The notes under the pieces are model-generated. The model saw only the letters and a program-made list of their open reading frames with translations, was not told where the DNA came from and did no database searches. A stretch of 64,000 bases of DNA from Calonectria ilicicola (lineage: Eukaryota; Ascomycota; Sordariomycetes; Hypocreales; Nectriaceae): NCBI GenBank assembly GCA_020809705.1, contig CP085825.1, forward strand, positions 4,464,001 to 4,528,000, given 5' to 3'. The first letter of the stretch is position 1; every line of letters starts with the position of its first letter. The position numbers were made by a program, and so were the translations under genes. Below, in pieces: positions 48,372 through 57,064 of this stretch.

Positions 48372-49264
48372 ATGACACTATCCCGCTCTGAATTCGAGGC
48401 TCTTACAGCCATCGAGATCCAGAATCACATTCCCGAGACCGAGCTAAAAGCAGCCCTGAGCTCCCCTCCTTTTGTCCAGTCTGATTCCCTCTTCAACATC
48501 CGCGATCTTGGAGCCGTCCCCGGCAGCGCCATCCCCGAGGGCCGCATCTACCGCAGCGGCAATCTCGCCCAGGCAGCAGCCGATCCCCAGGCGCTCGCCT
48601 GGTTGGCCGGTCACGTCAGCCGCATCTTTGACTTGCGCAAGGATCGTGAGCGGTCCGTGTTCCCCACTCCCGAGATCCCATCAGTCGAGAATGTTTGGTT
48701 AGATGTGGTAGGCCGACATGAAGAGCCCTCGATCGAAGATTGGGTTGCGGGGGATGGAAGCAAGGTATATGGCGAGCAGTACATGGTCATTCTAGAGATG
48801 TACAAGCCCATCATCCGGGCAATCCTGGAGCATGTACGCGACCGGCCGGCTGAGCCTGTCATTTTCCACTGCAGTGGTACGTTTCGTTTAGCGTTCCCTC
48901 CCTTTGTTTCCATGAAGCTTGCTGATTAACTATAGCCGGCCGAGATCGCACGGGTGTCGTCGCAGGTCTCCTGCAGAGCCTCGCTGGCGCATCCGACGAC
49001 GATGTCCTCTTTGACTACATGCTTTCGCGCATCGGCGTCGAGCCTGAGCGCGAGCGCCTCACTCGGTTTGCCCTGATGGGCCTGGGCATCTCCGACATTG
49101 AGACCCCGGGCTTCTTGAACTTTGCCAGCCTGAGACCGACGTTTTGGACCACCTTCTGCGAGGAGCTCAAAGGGAAATACGGTAGCTGGGACAACTACGT
49201 AACCAAAGTTCTTGAATTTTCAGAAGAGGATCTGGTTTTAATCAAGGCAAATCTTCGCGGTTAA
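48372..49264 (+). CDS. Atypical tyrosine/dual-specificity phosphatase (Tyr_phosphatase3-like)
   Basis: Exons 48372-48876 and 48936-49264 give 277 residues. The intron splits the P-loop. Joining yields HCSAGRDRTG, with the catalytic C167 and R173 of the C-x5-R signature. Upstream features fit the PF13350 family: NIRDLGAVPG near 45, GRIYRSGNLAQA near 59, and IFDLRKDRER near 87, whose Asp is a candidate general acid in this family. The C-terminal helical part ends KVLEFSEEDLVLIKANLRG. Fungal members include soluble cytosolic phosphatases acting on phosphotyrosine or phosphoinositides; the substrate cannot be told here. The TATA box 121 bp upstream suggests regulated expression. Confidence 0.95.
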
Positions 49265-50131
49265 ACTAAACTAGGCGGGTTATGGAAAGGTGTGTGTAAG
49301 TGAGATGACATGACGACTTTGTCCATCGCGGTACACCTAGTGAGATATAGCACCAAATAGGCTGTCATAAGCAACCTCTGGTTAGAATCTAACCCCCACA
49401 TCTGCTCGCAACCATCATTGGATCAATATTCCCGCGAATGAGTAATACTATAAAAAGGGTTGCTGAGGCTTCCAGCTACGCCCAAATCACTTTCAGCTGG
49501 GAATCACCTTCGTCATCGCCTTGCCTCAAAATGTTCCCATCCACTCAGCGCAACACCCTCCCAAACTAGAAACGCCTTCAAAGCTGTGACGTTGCAGTGT
49601 CCCGGGTGAACCCCAATCGTGCTCCTCTACACATGGCCCAAAAAAGAGTCCATGACATCACTATCAACGTCGCTGAGCGTTTGGTCCCTGCAGGGTCCAG
49701 CACCAACGAGGGCATCCCCGCTTTTATCCGCCAATCCGCTCCGCATGCCCTCCTCCAAAGTGACGTTTGTGCCAGGCGCCTCTTTTTCCAAACTTGGCCG
49801 TTGGGTTGCTTTCAAGACAGGTTTCGGAGCCTACATGGCTTCTTTTGACGTCGCCACGTTTAGGCATTTCTCTAGTGATCGACAGCCTAGAAGGAACCAC
49901 CAGCGATAGGGCCCCGTCGTATGGCATCATTACGAAAAATACAAGCGTCATGGAACCATGTCCCCGTTTCAGAGTGTCTAGTTGGTGAACCTATTAAATA
50001 TATATAGCTCCAATCATCCCCTTCCAATTTGACGTTTTCATGATATCAACAAGCTCACAAAGAAAGACTCACACCCCAAGCTCAACATAAACCCATACAA
50101 CTAAATACCCAAAGTCAACAAACCACCCACC
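49265..50131. other. Intergenic region with a possible degraded gene
   Basis: This 867-bp region carries a TATA-like TATAAAAA at 49449-49456, followed at 49531 by an ATG whose ORF ends after 12 codons. Two longer overlapping frames (49597-49848 and 49619-49909) look partly coding but match no family I know. The region closer to 50131 is the promoter of the small basic protein gene. Confidence 0.4.
49998..50006 (+). promoter_or_regulatory. TATA box of the small basic protein gene
   Basis: An ATATATATA run lies about 126 bp before the start codon at 50132, almost the same spacing as for the phosphatase gene nearby. Confidence 0.5.
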
Positions 50132-50512
50132 ATGCCTCTTAGACGCACTCACGCCTACAACGCTACTCCCCGCCGCTCCATCTTCAGCCGTCGCGCTGCA
50201 CCACGCACCCACCAGCAGACGGTGACAACAACAACCACCACCACCACAAAGCCCCATCGTCGTAGCCTCTTTGGTACCCGCCGCCAACCTGTTCACCATC
50301 ACCAACGCAAGCCCTCCATGAAGGACAAGGTCAGCGGTGCTTTGCTCAAACTCAAAGGCAGCATCACCCACCGTCCCGGTGTCAAGGTATGATTGTCGAC
50401 CATGCTTCTGCCAGTTAGAATTCATGAGCTAACCCCCTCCCAGGCTGCCGGTACCCGCCGCATGCGCGGCACTGATGGCCGTGGCTCTCACCAACGCCGT
50501 CGCATTTTCTAA
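50132..50512 (+). CDS. Small very basic protein of unknown function
   Basis: Exons 50132-50386 and 50444-50512 give 107 residues. The intron has donor GTATGA, branch GAGCTAAC and acceptor CCCAG. The protein is extremely Arg/His-rich with a Thr run (eight Thr in a row encoded by ACA/ACC). Its likely conserved part is MKDKVSGALLKLKGSITHRP followed by GVKAAGTRRMRGTDGRGSH, which looks more constrained than the rest. There is no signal peptide or membrane segment. A nucleic-acid-binding or stress-related role can be imagined from the charge but is not shown. A strong TATA box, compact structure and a clean CACC ATG context suggest it is well expressed. I do not recognise the family with certainty. 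Confidence 0.8.
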
Positions 50513-50927
50513 ACTCGATCCTGCCAGGGACGAGGTACCACATAATAGAAGGACGAAAGAAGCTTGGAAAGATACCCTATGAACGATATGACAACACACA
50601 CATGTACTATAATAGCAATGCTCTCATTTAAAGTGGGGAATGAAATTCTATTAAGTTGCTCCTACGGCAAACCGTGTCTTTTGACCATCCATCCATCGCC
50701 AGCGACTGATACTTATTATACTCTTGTCAAATTGTGCCGAATTGTAGAGCCACAAGCCTAGACTCAACTTGTATACACCCTGAAATTGAAACCCACCTGA
50801 TATCAGCCACTCGCTATTACGCGCTAAACACTCGTTGGCCTTGCAACCTTGTATCAGCCAGCCTGTTGAATGGCCATCTCGAGAATTCGATAATCTGTCA
50901 GGCTGTTCCTTCTAATCATAGTATAGT
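50513..50927. other. Convergent 3' intergenic region
   Basis: A 415-bp spacer between the small basic protein gene and the disordered-protein gene on the other strand. No gene is seen. Confidence 0.5.
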
Positions 50928-52727
50928 CTAGTGTAGCTCATCCATATCATCAATGCAGGCACCTGCCACGCGAAGGGGCTGCGCAAGACGTATCTCCCCG
51001 TGAAGTTTGAACGCGCTCTCAGCAGCACGAGGACACTTAGCAAACTGAATTGCCGGCGACGATGATCGGGATCGATTGAGACCCTTGTAGGCTGAAGGAC
51101 TTATTAGGTCGTCAATGTTCGATACGGACCGACGATTTGACTTTAGTCGATTCTTGTCCCGCGATGGCAACGGCGGTGTCAAAGAAACAAAGCTCGTAGC
51201 GAGTTCATCCACTTCGTCCAAGTTCCCCCCCGTCGTTCTCAGACGGGTGTACTTTCTAAATGCTTGTTCCAGGTCTTCGAGGGCTTCTTTGCTAGGAGAT
51301 GGGTGCTTCTTGACCCTGTCGGAACCTATTGGGTGATTCTCTGGCGCTGAAGTCAACAAGATTCGATTCTTGGAATCAACCAATCTTCTCTCGCATGCTT
51401 TGACGCTAATAAATGGCAAAAGACGAGCTTTTGTCAGCTCTTCCCTTCCAAGTTTCACTGAGACTCCATCCAACATTGAATCCACATATGGATTGGTTGA
51501 GATTAGGTGACGTGTAACTGGACTGTCGTCAACAGCCAGCCTAGGAGCTCTGTCAACCCGAATCCGAGGGGTCGATGATCCAACTGGTGTAGTGCTCAAG
51601 ATTCTATCTTCAATGTCATTGTCGAACTCTCTCTCGGATTCAAAAGGGTTCCGCGCTATTGATGGAATTGAGTCGTCATTCTCGGTTCTCTTCTTCAGTC
51701 GTGTTTCAAACGAAGTTGGAGTCCGAGACATGCCGCTCTCAGAGAATGGGTCATCTAAGGGTTTTCCATTCCTCAGGGACTTTCCCTCACCTGCGACAGG
51801 CTTTCTGGCAACCTGACCGCCAACAATCCGCTGCACCTTTCTTTTATTCAAATTGTCTCCTTCATTGAGCCGAATCTCAATTGTGCTAATCGGGGACATA
51901 GTCGTGGGGGAATGAAGGGGTGAAATTTCTGACTTTATAATTATATTTTCTTTCTCATTGCAGACCTGCACATCATCTCTGGCTTGGTCGTTGGGGATCT
52001 CGAAAGAGGGCTTCGTGTGCAGGCGATCCCATGCGTGAGAAACTTTGGCAAACATCTTTGATGTTGACACCATTCGAGTAAGTTTGGCCGCAGGCGAGTT
52101 TGTCGCTGAAGCGGTTGACGGCTTGAGTGCATTGGTAGCAGCCAGCATGGCATGCAGTTTTTGGTTTATTTCTTCTGGGCCAGCATGTTCAATAACAGCT
52201 GCTGTGTGAGCTTCTCCGCACATTTTTCGATGCCCGGCATTTCCATTAGTATTTCCGAGAGGGACTGAGGTAGATGCCTTCAAGTCGGTTATTGGATGGG
52301 ACTTGAGAGGGTCGAAGTTCGTTTCATTGGCAATGGGCTGCTTGAGCCCATTCTCGTTTTGTTTGAGGTCAGATTCCTCTTGCTGACTGGGGGCAAAAAT
52401 ATTCCTTGCTACTTTCCCTGTGCCTTTTGGTTGTTGTTTGACAACACACAAGTTTCGAGTACGGGGATCTAAGGATTTGAGCGGCTCTTTTCGTGGAGAA
52501 ACGCTATTGAAAATGGGGGGCTCGGTGGTAGTTTCAAGAGAGTTGTTTGCCAGTGATACGGGTTGGCATGGCGATTCTTTCTGTGTACCACCCGCGCCTC
52601 GCTCTTTTAGACTCAATGTGGAATCATCAAGCAGACGACTAGCCATCTCCTCAATGCTGCTTTGATAGCGGGTGGCACACTTTCGGGCTGGTCGTTTTGC
52701 TGCTCTCCTAACAGCAGAAGCGGCCAT
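50928..52727 (-). CDS. Large disordered protein of unknown function
   Basis: A single ORF of 599 residues on the minus strand starting MAASAVRRAAKRPARKC. Low hydrophobicity and many Ser, Pro, Thr, Lys and Glu residues indicate an intrinsically disordered protein. Basic patches (RRAAKRPARK; LKKRTE; SRDKNRLKSNRRS) could be nuclear localisation signals. Many SP and TP dipeptides (LSTTPVGSSTPRIR, SPTTMSPIS) are possible proline-directed kinase sites. Two more ordered segments are TNPYVDSMLDGVSVKLGREE near 430 and KEALEDLEQAFRKYTRLR near 495. The uninterrupted length makes it a real gene. The composition suggests a nuclear or cell-cycle-regulated protein, but no family is recognised. Confidence 0.8.
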   Translation of the reverse strand: MAASAVRRAAKRPARKCATRYQSSIEEMASRLLDDSTLSLKERGAGGTQKESPCQPVSLANNSLETTTEPPIFNSVSPRKEPLKSLDPRTRNLCVVKQQPKGTGKVARNIFAPSQQEESDLKQNENGLKQPIANETNFDPLKSHPITDLKASTSVPLGNTNGNAGHRKMCGEAHTAAVIEHAGPEEINQKLHAMLAATNALKPSTASATNSPAAKLTRMVSTSKMFAKVSHAWDRLHTKPSFEIPNDQARDDVQVCNEKENIIIKSEISPLHSPTTMSPISTIEIRLNEGDNLNKRKVQRIVGGQVARKPVAGEGKSLRNGKPLDDPFSESGMSRTPTSFETRLKKRTENDDSIPSIARNPFESEREFDNDIEDRILSTTPVGSSTPRIRVDRAPRLAVDDSPVTRHLISTNPYVDSMLDGVSVKLGREELTKARLLPFISVKACERRLVDSKNRILLTSAPENHPIGSDRVKKHPSPSKEALEDLEQAFRKYTRLRTTGGNLDEVDELATSFVSLTPPLPSRDKNRLKSNRRSVSNIDDLISPSAYKGLNRSRSSSPAIQFAKCPRAAESAFKLHGEIRLAQPLRVAGACIDDMDELH

Positions 52728-53230
52728 GGTAAGGGATTCTAAGCCTGTTAGCGGAAGTCTGTGGGAGGATTGTCGGTCAAGTAACCTGGCTTCCTAGTCG
52801 GGAGGGATGCAACTAAGTGTTTCTGACGGCGGTGAGAACCGAGTGAACGAAGTATGCTCCTCTTCTTCCCATAAGTGACGGTGGCCGACGCCATTTTGTG
52901 CATAACATTGATTTGAAAACGAGTGACAGTAAACGAGTGGACGGGAAGAAGTCGGGTTCCAGGAAAGCACAGGCTGATGGGGGGTTGATATCTGCAGGAT
53001 CGGGTGCAGTGATTCAAATGGTGGGCGAATGGAAAGCCTGAGAGGCCGTCACAACCGGCCACCAGGGTCGTGCAGATTACCTTGAGTAAAGGGAACGAAA
53101 GGCCTTGCTTGGAAAAACATCAGTAAGAAGCGTGTTCCCCGAGGTTGGGTGCGCCGGGTCCTGGGATGGTCGGAGCTTGTTGGAGAAGAGGCACCAAATA
53201 GGCAGCGGTAGAAGTGGTGAGGAGTGGTAA

Positions 53231-53270
53231 GAAAGGGTGAGAAAGGGTGAGAAGGGGTGAGAAGGGGTGC
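53231..53270. repeat. 10-bp tandem repeat, four copies
   Basis: Four successive units GAAAGGGTGA, GAAAGGGTGA, GAAGGGGTGA and GAAGGGGTGC are in perfect register. It is a purine-rich minisatellite in the promoter side of the disordered-protein gene. Confidence 0.9.
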
Positions 53271-54667
53271 AATGATTCAGGGCAAGAGAGATTCGGCTGT
53301 AGAAGCCAAAAGGGAAGACCCGAGCACGTTTCCAAAATGCACAATTGCCGTCTGCAATTTCGGAGGTAGGTAGTGGCTGCTGCTGGCAGCCGCCCAGGGA
53401 AAGAACAGCCCGTCAATCGGCGCTGTCACTGGTCCACGTTGGCTTAAACCCAGGGTCGCTCCAACATGCCGAGTCAATGAGCCGTGTCAGGCGGATGTAG
53501 GTGCGTGCATCATCGATCATAGATCATGTGTGAATGTATCAATGCCAGTGCTAATATCTCTCTCTGGGGACTTGGTGCAAGGCGGAGTCAACACGAGCAT
53601 CAAGCATCGCGAAATTCATTTGACTCTTTCATGGATCCTGACAAAAAAACATTCTTGAGTACAATCGCCGGAGATGGGGAGGAGCATGGCTCCAGAAACA
53701 TCACGTACCATAACAGTCTCGAAATACAGGTTTCCGTCGTCCTACCTCAGATCCTGCCTCGGTCCAGTGCAGTTACAGCTGCAACTTGCCGTGCATCAAC
53801 TTCTTATTTCCCTGGAGAGTGGCGTTGACCGTCGCACTGCTGACCATGTTTGAGATCCGGCTCGTTTTCAAGGGGTCTCGGCTGGACGTCTCGCAGGATG
53901 CATGCGGCCAAGCAGCGAAGCATTCGGCAACTGTCACCGCAATCACGCTGTTTCCGATGTTATATTACCAATGTCTCAAACTTCATGACTCGACTTGACC
54001 GTTTGCATTCACATCAACACACATGACTAATTGCCCTGTCCGTTTAAGCACTTCAATTTCATTTCCTGCCTCCCACCCTGACATTACTTGGTGGGGATTG
54101 TTGAGAGTTTGGTGATACCTCACACATCGTATCAGATGTAATAACATTGGTATCATGCATTCCTTACTCTCTACCTGGCCTTAGCTGCTGGCAGTTGGAC
54201 AATGCATATCATTGCATAAAAATACCAAAAGTATTCCATTGCCACTCTCTCCATGTAGCACAAGCACCTACTTTGAAACGCCATCTCCTCATGTGCCGAA
54301 GCCAATTTCGAGCAAACCTGATTGCTCTTCGGAGGCTTGGAGCGGAACTCATTCCCCGAGACTCGTCACCACTACAATCGTAATTGATCAGGTTTCACAT
54401 GAGCTACCCTAGGCTTCGCCAATTATCGCACTAAAAAGTCTCATGTCTTTTGGTGAGAAGAAACAATTTCCGTCAATAGCCCCGACTTGTTTGCTTGTGG
54501 TGTAGTAGGTATCCATTCCTGCTGGTCTGTGCAAACGCCTTGGGTAGGGAAAGCTCCGGATGATGCAAATTCTTCAGAAGCCATTGGGATATTTTTTTCT
54601 TCTACTTCTACAGTACAATCCCTGAAAGTCTGTACCCTGCCTACCTTTTCCCACAATCTTTCTGCCA

Positions 54668-54737
54668 AATTATAAATAAATAATTTATATATAAAGCTTA
54701 TTAATATTTATTTATTTATTTATTTTCTTTTTTTTTA
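54668..54737. repeat. AT-rich island with (ATTT)n
   Basis: About 70 bases are almost pure A/T, with TAAATAAATAA, TTTATATATAA and then a (TTTA)n run ending in a T tract. It contrasts sharply with its surroundings. Confidence 0.8.
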
Positions 54738-55338
54738 CTACCAAACTGAAATCTTCAGGTGATTGAGTTGTAAGCTGAGGAAGTCACAGGGGCACAATCT
54801 TTCAAGGGGTGCATTGTATTTTTATGCCGCATAATTTTCAGCCCAGTCATTCCGAGATTGAGCATCGCAGAGACAAATAAATCATCCATCAATAGATTGC
54901 TGTTGCTCATTGCCCCACGTGATCTTCATCAATGACTTCATGTGGCGCGGGAGCGCTTAGCCACACCCCTCTATCCCTCTGTGGCGCGATTTTGCATCAT
55001 GACTCTCCAGAAATTTCCTTTCGTGAGGCCATGCTGCAGGGAGAGTCCAGTTATCTCGAATCATAGAGCGACGCTTGTCATCGTGGGCCATTTTTCAAGC
55101 CGTGACTGCTTAGTGGTGGCTTCTCTGCCACTGTCTTCTGTGCCATTCGCCGAACGCCGACACAAATTCCGAAATCTCCGGTTACTGCCTCGCCCCTTGG
55201 CCCTCGAATCCCACCGTTTGATCTCTCGAAGACCAGCAGACAGAGAACCTGTTGCACATACAAATTGCAGCGACACCGCGTGCTTCTAGAGGATACCGTT
55301 GGGCTCGGAAAGCAATACTCTCAACCTCTCCCGAAACC

Positions 55339-56250
55339 ATGCTGCGACAATCCGTCCGGGGCGCAAGACTCCCACCCAAGTTCTTCAACCAGTCGACCCA
55401 ACAAGCCGCATTGAACAATACATGGAGGAGACTGTTTACTTCTCAGAGTAATAGCAAAGTGTCATCGAGAATTTGGCTATGGAAGTCGGTCCAGTCGCAA
55501 GGTCTTGTGGCAAGGCTACAATCGAGGGCTTTCAGAACGCCCGGGACCATTCAGGGTATATTAAGACGAGGATTTCGGTCTTCTACGAGGCGATTATCGG
55601 ATAAGGGCTCTGCCGTCAAGGAGGAGGGAGCGAAAAAGGGCATCAAGGAGCAGCTCAAGATCCTGATCAAGGTATACGGCTGGGTCACATTGGGCGTTTA
55701 TCTTGGATTATCGGCCCTGGACTTTCCATTCTGTTTCCTGTTCGTCAGGGCAGTGGGAACAGAGGCCATTGGTCGGTCTTCTCATACCTTTATTTCCCCG
55801 CACACGGTTATTGACAGAATGTTAGGCAAGGTAGAGAACGCCATCACTTCCACCGTGAAGGGCATGATTCCAGAGCCGATAAAGGAGCTGTGGCATAAAG
55901 TCTGGAGCTCTGTCAAGAGCGCCGAAACCAAGACTATCGGTGAAGGCCAGATTACCGACAAGGTGGAAATGACCACATGGGGTATTGAAAAGGCTGAGCA
56001 GCAGAACCACAACGCAGCCAGTAAGTTCCCCGATAGTCCGTCCGTCTTTGCCGTGACGAGACCACACGAAAGGACAATCCGAGTCGGACCGCTAACCTTG
56101 CTTCCAGGCCTTGCAACTCAATTAGCCTTGGCATACGCAATCCACAAGAGTTTCATCTTTTTCCGAGTACCATTGACTGCCTGGGTTACCCCCAAGGTTG
56201 CCAAATACCTCAGGGCGCGGGGTTGGAAGATTGGTGGCAAGGCAGCATAA
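55339..56250 (+). CDS. Mitochondrial DUF1279 (FAM210/NAT2-like) protein
   Basis: Exons 55339-56020 and 56108-56250 give 274 residues. The start MLRQSVRGARLPPKFFNQ begins a long Arg/Ser-rich presequence with few acids (LRRGFRSSTRRLS) before about residue 95. The conserved domain follows: KEQLKILIKVYGWVTLGVYL with a membrane segment near 113-130, and ATQLALAYAIHKSFIFFRVP near the end, then TPKVAKYLRARGWKIGG. This is the usual end of DUF1279 proteins of the inner mitochondrial membrane, whose animal relatives (FAM210) support mitochondrial translation. The 87-bp intron has GTAAGT, CGCTAAC and CCAG signals. It is a multiple of three with no stop, so an unspliced transcript would also be translatable. 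Confidence 0.88.
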   Translation: MLRQSVRGARLPPKFFNQSTQQAALNNTWRRLFTSQSNSKVSSRIWLWKSVQSQGLVARLQSRAFRTPGTIQGILRRGFRSSTRRLSDKGSAVKEEGAKKGIKEQLKILIKVYGWVTLGVYLGLSALDFPFCFLFVRAVGTEAIGRSSHTFISPHTVIDRMLGKVENAITSTVKGMIPEPIKELWHKVWSSVKSAETKTIGEGQITDKVEMTTWGIEKAEQQNHNAASKFPDSPSVFAVTRPHERTIRVGPLTLLPGLATQLALAYAIHKSFIFFRVPLTAWVTPKVAKYLRARGWKIGGKAA

Positions 56251-56991
56251 GGAGATTCGCTGGAATAAACTCGACTAGCAACATTGTCGCTTGCAGGTCG
56301 AAAGCTGCCTTCTATACCCATACACCCCTCAACCATGCCCTCGGTCTCGCGGTATCCGACGATACCGTTGAGACCCGCTGTATCAGTATTAGATTTGTAC
56401 TACAACCCGACCCCGATAGAATTAACTTCTATGTAGCTTTTGAATAAAAGCTTAGTTAATGTTCAATACTCTAGACACCCATCCCAACTCTATTGGCAAG
56501 TCGTATGTTGCTTGGTCCTAGCAACCTAGTCGTTGAATATTGTGAAGCGAAAAGTCAAGAACAAATAGTTGGTATCGGCAACCCCCTCCCCCCCCCTCCA
56601 TTTACCCCAGGATCGGGTATCGTCTAACAAGTGGTAGGTGCCAAGGAGATCGGACCTTGTTGTAGTTCCGAAGTGCCGAGTTAACCTTTACTTGGCGAGA
56701 CACTATGCCTGACCAAGTAGCTGTGTGCCTATCGGGTGTATGGCTACGTGTATAAGATTCAGAAATATCTTTTTCCGTCCGGGGTGTATTACCCCGAGAA
56801 AAAAGCTATCTATCTATATCCTGCGTGTGGACTTTACATAAAAAGGTTTCCCCAAATGTCCTTTTGTTGGTGCAGGGTAATTGCTTGCAGCTCCACACCC
56901 AAGAGAGTTGACCCCGTATATGCGCATAGGGGCACAAAAACAGCCGCAAAAAGGAAGCCCGCCGCGGCAGCTTCTCGAACGACAATCTTGT

Positions 56992-57064
56992 TGAGCGACA
57001 CCCGACTCGAACGGATAACCTTCAGGACCAGACTCTGACGTGCTACCAACTGCGCCAAGCCCCC
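56992..57064 (-). pseudogene. Degenerate tRNA-like sequence
   Basis: On the minus strand, a 73-base stretch starting GGGGGCTTGGCGCAGTTGGT has a D-arm (GCGC with GCAC, one mismatch), an anticodon stem TCAG/CTGA with a seven-base loop (GTCTGGT, anticodon CTG), a five-base variable loop and a perfect T-arm (ATCCG, TTCGAGT, CGGGT). The spacing is exactly that of a tRNA and the D- and anticodon-arm flanks resemble elongator tRNA-Met. The 5' acceptor strand GGGGGCT does not pair with GTCGCTC, and position 32 is G, so it is unlikely to be a working tRNA. Confidence 0.6.

Larger units (their letters stand above)
52728..55338. other. Divergent 2.6 kb intergenic region
   Basis: No convincing gene. It includes a 10-bp tandem repeat (53231-53270) and a very AT-rich island (54668-54737). 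The part from about 54900 to 55338 is the promoter/leader of the DUF1279 gene; its frame is open upstream to 55252, but the typical mitochondrial start is at 55339. Confidence 0.5.
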
